From Cognatundibacterium crateris (GTDB lineage: Bacteria; Pseudomonadota; Gammaproteobacteria; Burkholderiales; Burkholderiaceae_D), in contig NZ_JAABOS010000002.1 of NCBI RefSeq assembly GCF_010078235.1, positions 564,441 through 628,440 on the forward strand: a DNA stretch of 64,000 nucleotides, written 5' to 3'. The position numbers and the translations under genes are program-made. Below the pieces are notes generated by a model. It was not told where the DNA came from. It did no database searches and saw nothing but the letters and a program-made list of their open reading frames with translations. Shown one piece after another: positions 54,948 through 63,001 of this stretch; the first letter of the stretch is position 1, and each line of letters begins with the position of its first letter.

Positions 54948-55937
54948 TCAAGGACGACTATCCCGGTCAGAACGATGAGCATACGCAGCTGTGGCACGCT
55001 CCCCCCAGCTATCCGGGATCACAAAACCACGCTCGTATTCCCATGCATAACCAGTCGCATCGCGCCTGAGTTTGGCCAGCATTAAAGGCGCATCGGAAAC
55101 TGCAAATTGCGCGCTAAGCACCCCTATCAAATCCACAGCACGGACAGATCGCGCAGCATCGACTCCGGCAGGCGCCAGCCATTCCAGGCGATCGAGCAGA
55201 CAGCCTTCCCAATCCGCTTGCTGGCGCAATTCCTCTAAGGTCCAGATTTTCCCTTTGCAATGATCTGCTGCCACACCCCTGACTTGCGGCAAATGCTGAT
55301 TATCTGCCTCGCGATAAAACAACCAGCCTTTAATCAGAGCGCTGACCTGATCAGGCACCCGCCCCAGCCTCTCCAAGGCCTGAGGCTGCTGCCCGAGTCG
55401 CATCTGACTGTGAATAATCTTATGCATTTTGGCACCCAGACTATCTGCCAGATTGGGCCCCAGATAATCATAAACATCCGGCTTCTGCCCGCTGCTATCT
55501 GCTGTAGCAGGATGAAATAAATAGAATTTGGTGGCCAGCTCACAGTGCGTCCAGCGCGCTTGCTCAGGAATCAGAAAATCAAACTCCCCTAGTGTTCTGC
55601 CTTGCGCATCATGGATCTGCAGGCCACGCTGAGTGCCCGGATACATCAATTGAAAATAGGCGTGTAGCAAATTTTCCGCATACAAGCCCAAGCGTCGTGT
55701 CGCCTTATGCCCGGCGAGCAAACTCTTGAAAGCCTGAGCTGCGCTCAGAATGTGCCGTATGTCAGCCCGCACATCCCGTTCCGACAAAAAAACCGCACGC
55801 ACATCTGCGCCATGCCAGCATGCATCCACGCTCAGCAAATGCGGGGAAGTCAGCAACCAGATCAAGGCACGCAGATCCGGATCACTCACATCTCCCCATT
55901 CTGCGTGAAAAGTCTGCTGAAAAGTGAGCGCGGTCAT
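54948..55937 (-). CDS. DUF1853 family protein
   Basis: A 329-aa soluble protein. The central block LHAYFQLMYPGTQRGLQIHDAQGRTLGEFDFLI is nuclease-like in appearance: a strand carrying GEFDFL after HAYFQ resembles PD-(D/E)XK-type cores (E-x-D region followed by HCELATKFYLF). DUF1853 has been linked to that superfamily, but activity is not shown. It abuts the uracil-DNA glycosylase gene, so a nucleic-acid role is plausible. Last gene of the tsaB-rimI-UDG unit. Confidence 0.82.
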   Translation of the reverse strand: MTALTFQQTFHAEWGDVSDPDLRALIWLLTSPHLLSVDACWHGADVRAVFLSERDVRADIRHILSAAQAFKSLLAGHKATRRLGLYAENLLHAYFQLMYPGTQRGLQIHDAQGRTLGEFDFLIPEQARWTHCELATKFYLFHPATADSSGQKPDVYDYLGPNLADSLGAKMHKIIHSQMRLGQQPQALERLGRVPDQVSALIKGWLFYREADNQHLPQVRGVAADHCKGKIWTLEELRQQADWEGCLLDRLEWLAPAGVDAARSVRAVDLIGVLSAQFAVSDAPLMLAKLRRDATGYAWEYERGFVIPDSWGERATAAYAHRSDRDSRP

Positions 55938-56795
55938 TCAATTCTGCTGCATGACTTGCATTGCCATGCATAAGTCTTGCCAGGCCTTACTTTTATCCAG
56001 CGGCTTTCTGAGTAAATAGGCGGGATGATAGGTTGCGATCAGCGGTATTCCTTCAAACACATGCTGCCTGCCACGTAACTGTGCTACCGGCGTATTCATA
56101 TCCAGCCCCAACAGAGCGACTGCAGCAGTTTTTCCCAGCGCCACAATGACCTGAGGCTGTATCAGCGCAATCTGGCGCTGTAAATAAGGCAGACAGGCTG
56201 CAATCTCTTCTGCACTAGGCGGTCTGTCCTTGCCAGCATCATCGGTCGGTCTGCATTTGACAACGTTTGCGATGTAGGCACGTTGTCCTCGCTGTACACC
56301 TAACGCTTTCAGCATATTGTCCAGCAATTGGCCGGCAGCGCCGACAAAGGGTTGACCCTGAATATTTTCGTTGTAACCCGGACCTTCACCGACAAATAAC
56401 CAGGGCGCACGCTGGTCACCAACACCAAACACCGTTTGCTGACGACCTTCACACAAGCCACAAGCGCGACAAGCTGCAACAGTCTGCTGCAGTTCAGCCC
56501 AGCCCATCTGCATTGGCGACACTGTCTGTGCAGGAGCAACTACAAGCTCAGGAAGCGTTGCAGATTGCGGCAGGCCTGCTACAAATTCTGCATCAGCTTC
56601 CACGTTGGCGTTGAGGGGTGCAGAAGTTGCGATCAAAGCTGGTAAAGCATCCGGCATCGGCTCCTGACAGTGAGCTTGATCTGCCAACGCTTGCCCCTCC
56701 TGCACCGCAGCGTTAACATCGAGCGGGAACCAAACTGGACCTAGGCCCATTTCATTCAAAAACTTTACCTGCAACAGCGAGCTGGCCGCACTCAT
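55938..56795 (-). CDS. Family 4-type uracil-DNA glycosylase
   Basis: A 285-aa base-excision repair enzyme. The C-terminal ~185 aa form the UDG domain: motif A GEGPGYNENIQGQPFVG, iron-sulfur cysteines in CRACGLCEG plus VKCRPT and ACLPYL, and motif B ATYHPAYLLR. The N-terminal ~100 aa are a low-complexity Ala/Pro/Val linker with LNEMGLGPVW at its start. Its ATG overlaps the rimI stop by 4 bp. It removes uracil from DNA arising by cytosine deamination. Confidence 0.92.
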   Translation of the reverse strand: MSAASSLLQVKFLNEMGLGPVWFPLDVNAAVQEGQALADQAHCQEPMPDALPALIATSAPLNANVEADAEFVAGLPQSATLPELVVAPAQTVSPMQMGWAELQQTVAACRACGLCEGRQQTVFGVGDQRAPWLFVGEGPGYNENIQGQPFVGAAGQLLDNMLKALGVQRGQRAYIANVVKCRPTDDAGKDRPPSAEEIAACLPYLQRQIALIQPQVIVALGKTAAVALLGLDMNTPVAQLRGRQHVFEGIPLIATYHPAYLLRKPLDKSKAWQDLCMAMQVMQQN

Positions 56796-57259
56796 CCCTG
56801 ACTCCTTCGCATAACGATCGCATCTTCGCGGGTGTTGGACTGCGCCGGATAATAAGCCTTTCTGCGCCCTATCTCGACAAAGCCAGCCTGCTGATAAACC
56901 TGAATGGCACGCAGATTACTGACCCGGACTTCCAGCAATACGGATTCCATTCCAGACTGCGCTGCATGACTGAAAACATGATCCAGCAACTGACGCGCCA
57001 GGCCCTGGCCTTGGAAAGAACTTGCGACCGTTATATTCAACAGATGTAATTCATCGACCACAGCCATCACCACACAATACGCAATGACACCGGCATCCGG
57101 ATCACGCAGGCAAAATGCGTCATATCCACTGGTAAACGAATCGGTGAAATTTCCACGCGTCCAGGGATGGCTGTATAACTGCTGCTCTATCGGCAGCAGA
57201 CCATCCACATCGGCCAGAGTCAGTCTGGAAACGGCAAATTGTTGCGCCATCTCAGACAT
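56792..57259 (-). CDS. rimI: Ribosomal-protein-alanine N-acetyltransferase RimI
   Basis: GNAT acetyltransferase of 155 aa acting on the N-terminal Ala of ribosomal protein S18. The acetyl-CoA loop is FQGQGLARQLLDHV, preceded by LHLLNITV, followed by LEVRVSNLRAIQVYQQAGF and RKAYYP. It overlaps tsaB by 8 bp, the conserved tsaB-rimI pairing. Confidence 0.95.
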   Translation of the reverse strand: MSEMAQQFAVSRLTLADVDGLLPIEQQLYSHPWTRGNFTDSFTSGYDAFCLRDPDAGVIAYCVVMAVVDELHLLNITVASSFQGQGLARQLLDHVFSHAAQSGMESVLLEVRVSNLRAIQVYQQAGFVEIGRRKAYYPAQSNTREDAIVMRRSQG

Positions 57260-57944
57260 GGCCTTTCAGTGCGCGCTCAGCCGTAGTAAGCGCAATTTTA
57301 TTGCGCAGATACAAAGGTTGTGCCTGCGAGGCAGGCTGAGCCAGTCCCTGCATAAAATCCTGCAATGCCAGTTCTGCGACTTCACGCGCATGCGGCATCA
57401 CAGACAACACCGGATAAGGGAAATCATCGGGTACTGAAACACCGTTACCAGTTACCACCGTTACCGCCCTCAAAGACGCGCAACGCTGCAACAATTCACC
57501 CTCTTCCAGGCGCAACAGTTCAGGCTGAGCGGTCTCACTCAGCGCGCCATTTACGTTGCGATATTGCGCCCAGTAGTTCTCGCCCATACGCGCATCCAGC
57601 AAGCAAACCAGCTCGCTGTCTGGTGCGTGGCTGGCCGCTGCCTGTGCCATGGCACGCAAACTAACCACTGGCAACACAGGCAAATCGGCCGCATAGGCCA
57701 TACCCTGAATAATGCCGCAAGCGGTACGGATTCCGGTGAAAGCACCTGGCCCGCAACCGAAAGCCAGTGCATCGCATTCACTGAGTTGCACACCGGCTTC
57801 CGCCAGCAAACTCTGTAAAGCGGGTATGATGCCTTTCGAATGCGTTTCTACGCCCGATAATTCACGGATAAAGCGGCCACGCGCGCTGATAATTGCGGCT
57901 GACGCAAACTCTGTTGAGGTTTCTATTGCTAAAATCGTAGTCAT
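57252..57944 (-). CDS. tsaB: tRNA threonylcarbamoyladenosine biosynthesis protein TsaB
   Basis: A 230-aa actin/hexokinase-fold partner of TsaD in making t6A37 of ANN-decoding tRNAs. The N-terminus MTTILAIETSTEFASAAI contains the LAIETS signature; SHSKGIIPALQSLL-like and FGCGPGAFTGIRTACGIIQGMA motifs follow. Start of the tsaB-rimI-UDG-DUF1853 operon, divergent from the thioredoxin-like gene. Confidence 0.96.
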   Translation of the reverse strand: MTTILAIETSTEFASAAIISARGRFIRELSGVETHSKGIIPALQSLLAEAGVQLSECDALAFGCGPGAFTGIRTACGIIQGMAYAADLPVLPVVSLRAMAQAAASHAPDSELVCLLDARMGENYWAQYRNVNGALSETAQPELLRLEEGELLQRCASLRAVTVVTGNGVSVPDDFPYPVLSVMPHAREVAELALQDFMQGLAQPASQAQPLYLRNKIALTTAERALKGHV

Positions 57945-58027
57945 ACGCTTATTTTACTGTGTCCGGGCGGTGGAGGTGGAAATTTCCAGCCTGCGCTGCC
58001 CTCGATTTATCCCGCGAAACCATACTC

Positions 58028-58432
58028 ATGCAAGAACTCAAGGATTTACAAACCCAACTTCAACAATCGCGCTGGCTGGTTGCCTGTTTGTGCGCAGCCT
58101 GGTGCGATACCTGCAATGCCTATCGCGAGCAGTTTGATGAACTGGCAAAAAAACACCCCGATAAATGCTTTGCATGGATAGATATCGAAGACGAAGCGCA
58201 CTTGGTGGATGAGGTCGAGATTGAAAACTTCCCCACCCTGCTGATACAACTAGACAGCAATGTGGAATTTCTGGGCACTATGCTGCCAGACACCACGCAA
58301 CTGCACCGTCTGCTGAATTCTATAGCCAGCGAACTGCAAGCCGGCCAGGTCAGATCGTTCAAGCGTAGCTCACTGAATCAAAACGCGCCAGACAACTGGG
58401 ATCTCAGGCAATTGATACTGGATCAGCAGTAA
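58028..58432 (+). CDS. Thioredoxin-family protein
   Basis: The Met at 58028 gives a 134-aa cytoplasmic thioredoxin-fold protein; the longer frame from 57959 adds an unlikely leader overlapping the promoter region. The active site is AAWCDTC (CxxC with Asp-Thr instead of Gly-Pro), and the cis-Pro is in ENFPTLLI. The C-terminal extension (SFKRSSLNQ...) is charged. Its place beside tsaB is divergent; redox partner unknown. Confidence 0.85.
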   Translation: MQELKDLQTQLQQSRWLVACLCAAWCDTCNAYREQFDELAKKHPDKCFAWIDIEDEAHLVDEVEIENFPTLLIQLDSNVEFLGTMLPDTTQLHRLLNSIASELQAGQVRSFKRSSLNQNAPDNWDLRQLILDQQ

Positions 58433-58487
58433 GCATTTCCAGCCTATTCCTTCACCTGAGGGATGGGCGCTTAATTCGCTCCAAAAA

Positions 58488-58520
58488 CGAAAAAAGGGAC
58501 TAGATTTGCATCTAGTCCCT
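58488..58520 (-). terminator. Terminator after tRNA-Arg copy B
   Basis: GGGACTAGAT (58496-58505) and ATCTAGTCCC (58510-58519) form a perfect 10-bp stem with a TTGC loop, followed on the minus strand by six T. Confidence 0.92.
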
Positions 58521-58526
58521 TGAATC

Positions 58527-58603
58527 TGGTGCGGCTGGCAGGAATCGAACCCACGACCCCTTGGTTCGTAGCCAAGTACTCTATCCAGCTGAGCTACAGC
58601 CGC
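58527..58603 (-). tRNA. tRNA-Arg (ACG), copy B
   Basis: A 77-nt tRNA with acceptor GCGGCTG/CAGCCGC, anticodon stem CTTGG/CCAAG around loop CTACGAA, T-loop GGTTCGATTCC and encoded CCA. A TATACT -10-like element lies just upstream on the minus strand. Confidence 0.97.
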
Positions 58604-58719
58604 GAAGACAAAGAGTATAGCACGATGCCATACAAAATTACTAGCCCCAGATTCCTAATCTTGCGCAAAATCCGGCACATCACTCAGGCATAAAGCCGTC
58701 ATCGCTTTGAGCGGCACAA

Positions 58720-58752
58720 CGAAAAAAGGGACTAGATTTGCATCTAGTCCCT
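58720..58752 (-). terminator. Terminator after tRNA-Arg copy A
   Basis: Same stem-loop as after copy B, at 58728-58751, with a T-run on the minus strand. Confidence 0.92.
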
Positions 58753-58758
58753 TGAATC

Positions 58759-58835
58759 TGGTGCGGCTGGCAGGAATCGAACCCACGACCCCTTGGTTCG
58801 TAGCCAAGTACTCTATCCAGCTGAGCTACAGCCGC
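58759..58835 (-). tRNA. tRNA-Arg (ACG), copy A
   Basis: Identical to copy B, 232 bp away, with encoded CCA and its own terminator. Confidence 0.97.
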
Positions 58836-58845
58836 GCAAGCTGAG

Positions 58846-58851
58846 ATTATA
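58846..58851 (-). promoter_or_regulatory. -10 element of tRNA-Arg copy A
   Basis: A perfect TATAAT on the minus strand, 10 bp upstream of the tRNA 5' end; the -35 is weak (TTACTT-like at about 17-18 bp). Confidence 0.5.
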
Positions 58852-58892
58852 GCAAAGACCCCTGCAGAAAGTAAGTCTTTGCGCCAACTAAT

Positions 58893-60767
58893 TTAGATTT
58901 CGACCTGCGCGCCCACTTCGATAACGCGATTACTTGGGATTTGATAGTAATCCGCTGCATCACGCGCATTGCGTGACATCGCCACAAACAAGCCCTCACG
59001 CCATGCCGCCATGCCACTACCAGGACTGGAAATAATCGTCTGACGGGAGATGAAGTACGAAGTTTCCATAGGCTCGAACGTTAAACCATGCTGAGCACAC
59101 AATTCCAGCGCAGCAGGAATATCGGGTTCATTTTTGAAGCCATAGAATACATCGACCTGATAGCAGGCATTGCCCAGACTGGAAACCTTCACACGCTCAG
59201 AAAACGGCACCCAAGGGATTTCACGGTTATACAGGGTCAGGAACACCACGCGCTCATGCAGAATTTTGTTGTGCGAGAGATTGTGCAACAAGGCATGTGG
59301 CACACCATCTGCCTCACCACGGAGGAACACAGCCGTGCCATACACCCGCGTTGGCGGAGAGACGAATAAGGATTGCAAAAATTCTTCGAGCGGGATTGCG
59401 TGCTTTTTCAGATTATCAAACACGAGCTCGCGGCCACGCTTCCAAGTCACCATCACCGTGAACATCACGATACCCAACACCACCGGGAACCAGCCACCAT
59501 GGAAGAACTTAAGTGCATTCGCCGAGAACAAGGCCAAATCGATGAACAGGAAAAAGCCAGTGGCAAGGATGCACAGTAATAAATTGTATTTCCAGCCGTA
59601 GCGAATCACAAAAAATGTCAGTAGCGAAGTCACCAACATCGTGCCAGTTACCGCAATACCATAGGCCGATGCGAGATTTGAGGAAGATCCAAAACCCACC
59701 ACCGCAGCAACCACGACAATTAACTGCATCCAATTCACGGCTGGAATATAAATCTGACCGATTTCTCTTGCGGATGTATGCATGATTTCCATGCGTGGCA
59801 AAATTCCGAGAGAAATTGCCTGCTTAGTCATGGAGAAAGTACCAGAAATCGTCGCCTGAGAGGCAATCACCGTAGCAACTGCTGACAAAGCCACCAGAGG
59901 GTAGATACTCCAGGAACCCAATTGTTGATAAAACGGGTTTTCAGCTGCTGCAGGATTGGACAACAACAAAGCACCCTGCCCCAGATAATTTAAAGCCAGC
60001 GCTGGAAATACCGCAATAAACCAGGCGAAGCGTATCGGCTGACGCCCGAAATGTCCCATGTCTGCATACAAGGCCTCCGCACCGGTAAATGCCAACACAA
60101 CAGCAGCCAGCGCCGGGAAAGCCAGATGATAATTGCCCATGAAATGCAGCGCATAGACAGGATTCAATGCAGCCAGTATCTGTGGCATCTTGAGGATGTT
60201 GTACACGCCCATCGCCGCCAATGCAGCAAACCAGATGACCATGACAGGTCCGAACCATTTACCTATCCCAGCAGTTCCTTTGTACTGAACCGCATACAGC
60301 AAAATCAGCACAACCAGCGTGATCGGCACCACAAACGGCTGAAATGCGGGCGTCGCCACCTCCAGCCCCTCTATTGCAGAGAGCACGGAAATTGCAGGGG
60401 TAATCACCCCATCTCCATAGAACAAAGCTGCACCGAACAAGCCCAACACAAAGAGAGTGAAATGCCATTTCGATTGCTTACCAACTGACTCCAGTGCCAT
60501 CGCCGTCAAGGCCATGATACCGCCTTCGCCGCGGTTATCCGCTCGCAAGATCAGAGTCACATATTTCAGTGCAACGATGATGATGAGTCCCCACAAAATC
60601 AGGGAGACCACACCATACAGATTCGCTTCAGTGAGGGGAATTCCATGCTCTTTGGAGAACATCTCTTTCATCGTGTACAGCGGGCTGGTGCCAATGTCAC
60701 CATAAACAATACCGATTGCAGCCAGCGTCAATCCTGCCATGCTGCTTTTTGCGTGTTGATTTTCCAA
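58893..60767 (-). CDS. kup: Low-affinity K+ transporter Kup
   Basis: K+/H+ symporter of 624 aa. About twelve membrane helices; the N-terminal signature GIVYGDIGTSPLYTMKEMF and the block DNRGEGGIMALTAMAL are diagnostic of the KUP/HAK family. A cytoplasmic C-terminal domain of about 170 aa follows. Monocistronic; 621 bp of mostly empty sequence lies upstream. Confidence 0.97.
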   Translation of the reverse strand: MENQHAKSSMAGLTLAAIGIVYGDIGTSPLYTMKEMFSKEHGIPLTEANLYGVVSLILWGLIIIVALKYVTLILRADNRGEGGIMALTAMALESVGKQSKWHFTLFVLGLFGAALFYGDGVITPAISVLSAIEGLEVATPAFQPFVVPITLVVLILLYAVQYKGTAGIGKWFGPVMVIWFAALAAMGVYNILKMPQILAALNPVYALHFMGNYHLAFPALAAVVLAFTGAEALYADMGHFGRQPIRFAWFIAVFPALALNYLGQGALLLSNPAAAENPFYQQLGSWSIYPLVALSAVATVIASQATISGTFSMTKQAISLGILPRMEIMHTSAREIGQIYIPAVNWMQLIVVVAAVVGFGSSSNLASAYGIAVTGTMLVTSLLTFFVIRYGWKYNLLLCILATGFFLFIDLALFSANALKFFHGGWFPVVLGIVMFTVMVTWKRGRELVFDNLKKHAIPLEEFLQSLFVSPPTRVYGTAVFLRGEADGVPHALLHNLSHNKILHERVVFLTLYNREIPWVPFSERVKVSSLGNACYQVDVFYGFKNEPDIPAALELCAQHGLTFEPMETSYFISRQTIISSPGSGMAAWREGLFVAMSRNARDAADYYQIPSNRVIEVGAQVEI

Positions 60768-61159
60768 TTGCGTACCTTGTAATTATTGGTGCATTGCACA
60801 ATAGGTGATTCCGGTTTGAAATTCAATAGTACAGAATAAAAAAACAAATATATGAAATATTTACGCAACACTTCAAGAAATAAACTTTACATTTACATCC
60901 GGCAAGCAGTCTGAGGCCCAGGCCAGATCAGGATGCAAGCACCGCATCAGCACTGAGCCAGAAATAAGCAGAGATTCAGACCATCATCACGCATCATGCT
61001 GAGCGCAACAATACATTCCTGAGGATTTGCAATCGCAATGAATTCAACGGCAGTTGGCAATGCCGGGCTTAACTCTGTGCGAATTACTCAATACCCAGAG
61101 CAAGATGAAGATAGGGGGAATTTAAGATGATGAAAAAAGAAGAGAACCAGCAATGCAAA

Positions 61160-61189
61160 TAAAAATGCCCGCATTAGCGGGCATTTTTA
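61160..61189. terminator. Bidirectional terminator near island edge
   Basis: AAAAATGCCCGC and GCGGGCATTTTT pair across an ATTA loop, T-runs on both strands. The gene it serves is unclear, perhaps one separated from it by the integration event. Confidence 0.8.
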
Positions 61190-61226
61190 CGAATCACTGG
61201 CGGAGACGGTGGCCGCTATAAAACTG

Positions 61227-61325
61227 TCCAACACTTTCCAATAAATTCCAATTTTACCTATAAAAATCATACACTTAAACATTTTTACTTTCCAATGCAT
61301 TCCAACCCAATCTTCCCTATTCCAA
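61227..61325. repeat. TTCCAA-type repeats upstream of integrase
   Basis: TTCCAA or TCCAA recurs at 61227, 61236, 61246, 61290, 61300 and 61320. The clustering, with about helical spacing in part, suits integrase arm-type sites. Confidence 0.45.
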
Positions 61326-61331
61326 CACAAA

Positions 61332-61352
61332 ATGGCATACCAGATGGCATAC
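61332..61352. repeat. ATGGCATAC direct repeats upstream of integrase
   Basis: ATGGCATAC at 61332-61340 and 61344-61352, 12 bp apart, 37 bp before the integrase ATG. Such repeats are usual in front of P4-type integrases and may be self-regulatory binding sites. Confidence 0.5.
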
Positions 61353-61388
61353 TGATTGGTAACTATTAATTGAGGACAAAGACTCATT

Positions 61389-62582
61389 ATGGCGATACTC
61401 ACCGATGCTAAAGCACGAAACATCAAGCCTGACTCTCCCGCCCTTCCCCATGGCGGCATAACAGGGTTGTCATTAATCCCTGCAAAAACGAAAGGCTGCG
61501 GAAAATGGGTCTTACGTTATGTCAGCCCAATTACAGGAAAACGACGAAATGCCGGATTGGGCAGCTATCCTGATGTAGGAATCGCACAAGTCGGAAAAGC
61601 GGCCGCTGCCTTAAGAGAAAAGCTTGCCCAAGGTATCGACCCGCTCGAAGAAAAAGCTATAGAGGCTCAGAAATTAGTGATTCCCACCTTCCACGAGGCT
61701 GTGATTACTCTCCATTCAGAGTTACTGCCCGGATGGAAAAACAAGAAACATGGTCAACAGTGGATTAACACGCTAACCCAATACGCAATTCCCAAACTGG
61801 GAAAATTTCCACTTGACCAGATTCAACCACGACATATCGCAGATACACTACGCCCAATATGGCTGAGTAAAGCTGAAACAGCCGGTCGATTAAAACAGAG
61901 ACTCCACGCAACGATGGCCTGGGGTTGGGCACATGGATTTTGTAGTTCTAATCCTGTAGATGTCGTGGATCATTTACTTCCACAGCAGCCCTCAAAAGCC
62001 GTTCGTACCCAGCATCAGCCAGCGATGCCTTGGAAAGAGATACCTGCTTTTGTGAAAGCTGAATTGCATACAGAGGGACGTTATGATGTCACGCGCCCTA
62101 TGTTGGAATTTCTGATTCTGACAGCAGCACGCTCTGGTGAAGTACGCGGCATGACCTGGGCTGAAGTCGACTGGGCAAATGCAATATGGAGCATCCCGTC
62201 AGAACGTATGAAAGCCCAGCTACCGCATCGTGTTCCTTTGTCAGAACGTGCAATGACGATTCTTAGAAATCAACATGGTCGACATGAGCAACTGGTGTTT
62301 CCTTCACCGCGCGATCAAAAGGAACTCTCAGACATGACACTGACCAGTTTCTTGCGCAGGGTCGAGGCAAAAAGCGATACTGCAGACCGCTTTGCCACCG
62401 CTCACGGGTTTCGCTCGAGCTTTAGGGACTGGTGTAGTGAACAGGGATATCCACGCGATCTGGCGGAACGCTCACTGGCACATACGGTACAAAACAAGGT
62501 GGAAGCAGCTTATCACCGGACGGATTTACTGGAACAACGACGACCAATGATGGAGGCTTGGTCACAATTTATTCTCAGTTAA
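61389..62582 (+). CDS. P4-type (DUF4102) tyrosine integrase
   Basis: Site-specific recombinase of 397 aa of the kind carried by genomic islands and P4-like satellites. The N-terminal DUF4102 arm-binding domain shows LTDAKARNIKP and RRNAGLGSYPDVGIAQVG. A core-binding domain spans about 100-200. Catalytic residues are Arg248 (TAARSGE), His339 and Arg342 (AHGFRSSFRDW), His365 and Tyr375 (AAYHRTD). The His-x2-Arg box reads HGFR. No tRNA is adjacent; the gene at the boundary is kup's upstream region, so the attachment site is not obvious. Confidence 0.93.
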   Translation: MAILTDAKARNIKPDSPALPHGGITGLSLIPAKTKGCGKWVLRYVSPITGKRRNAGLGSYPDVGIAQVGKAAAALREKLAQGIDPLEEKAIEAQKLVIPTFHEAVITLHSELLPGWKNKKHGQQWINTLTQYAIPKLGKFPLDQIQPRHIADTLRPIWLSKAETAGRLKQRLHATMAWGWAHGFCSSNPVDVVDHLLPQQPSKAVRTQHQPAMPWKEIPAFVKAELHTEGRYDVTRPMLEFLILTAARSGEVRGMTWAEVDWANAIWSIPSERMKAQLPHRVPLSERAMTILRNQHGRHEQLVFPSPRDQKELSDMTLTSFLRRVEAKSDTADRFATAHGFRSSFRDWCSEQGYPRDLAERSLAHTVQNKVEAAYHRTDLLEQRRPMMEAWSQFILS

Positions 62583-62596
62583 GATAGCTATGACGA

Positions 62597-62618
62597 TAGC
62601 CTGCCTTGTTGCAGGCTA
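62597..62618 (+). other. Stem-loop after integrase
   Basis: TAGCCTGC (62597-62604) and GCAGGCTA (62611-62618) form a perfect 8-bp stem without a T-run, 15 bp after the integrase stop. It may end or stabilise that transcript. Confidence 0.4.
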
Positions 62619-62774
62619 CGCTACTTAACCAATGCATTGATTTATAGATTATTATCATTTAATATATACTTTTCGCAAATCGAGATAAACCTGCATCTGT
62701 ATATTCTAAACGTTAGCTAACATGGTACTTCGTTTCCATGCCATGCCATGTACCGTAAATTTAAGGAGAGTGTT

Positions 62775-62906
62775 ATGGCAATTAAGCCTGGACCAAAACC
62801 GATTGCCAAATCGACAGGCAAGCCTGATCAACGTCGACGAGACAATAAAGAAACTCCTGGCAATACACACGCTCTCAAGCCTTCTAAGCCTAAACAGAGT
62901 AAATAA
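62775..62906 (+). CDS. Small basic protein, cassette-associated
   Basis: A 43-codon ORF (MAIKPGPKPIAKSTGK... ending KPSKPKQSK) with a strong Shine-Dalgarno AAGGAGAG six bases before the ATG. The protein is very basic and Pro/Lys/Arg-rich with KPGPKPIAK and QRRRDNKE. It is followed at 62938 by an attC-like site, so it could be the gene of an integron cassette. No family recognised; low-complexity Lys/Pro-rich ORFs need caution. A different-frame 62-codon ORF over the same bases has no ribosome binding site. Confidence 0.55.
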   Translation: MAIKPGPKPIAKSTGKPDQRRRDNKETPGNTHALKPSKPKQSK

Positions 62907-62937
62907 ATAGCTTTCTTTTTTTGCAAAAAAAAAACAC

Positions 62938-62995
62938 TCCTAACAATTCACTCCAGCGGGACGCCTTCGATAGCCATTGAACTTACGAGTTAGAC
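62938..62995 (+). other. Integron attC site (59-base element)
   Basis: 58 bp running from TCCTAAC (R'' core, 62938-62944) to GTTAGAC (R' core, 62989-62995). It begins TCCTAACAATTCACTCCAGC, which closely recalls the start of aadA-type attC sites (TAACAATTCATTCAAGC), and ends ACGAGTTAGAC. CTAAC and GTTAG are complementary, and an inner TTCA/TGAA pair extends the imperfect hairpin. An ATG follows 7 bp later, as in most gene cassettes. No integron integrase gene is in the window. Confidence 0.7.
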
Positions 62996-63001
62996 ATAAC
63001 C

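Larger units (their letters stand above)
58488..58835 (-). repeat. Duplicated tRNA-Arg plus terminator unit
   Basis: About 116 bp (tRNA, 3' spacer and terminator) occurs twice without a difference seen by eye (58488-58603 and 58720-58835), while the ~116 bp between and upstream differ. Each copy has its own promoter-like element, so it is a duplication with independent transcription, unlike the shared-promoter tRNA-Gly array. Confidence 0.9.
60768..61388. other. Intergenic region at the island boundary
   Basis: About 620 bp. The kup promoter must lie at its left. An 11-codon frame (MMKKEENQQCK, after a GGGGGAA at about 61118) stands before a strong terminator at 61161-61188. From about 61220 to 61360 the DNA carries repeated TTCCAA-type and ATGGCATAC motifs in front of the integrase. 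The core/island junction probably lies between the terminator and these motifs. No supported protein gene otherwise. Confidence 0.6.

Noticed and set aside
61118..61160. 11-codon leader-like frame before the terminator at 61160
   Set aside because: Too short to support, with no downstream gene on that strand to control except the island integrase.
62712..62721. Palindrome GTTAGCTAAC as an additional attC or attI core
   Set aside because: It starts like a GTTRRRY core but breaks the consensus at the sixth base, and no partner core or hairpin is visible upstream.
62722..62910. 62-codon ORF downstream of the P4-type integrase
   Set aside because: No ribosome binding site and poor composition; a 43-aa ORF in another frame has a strong SD over the same DNA.
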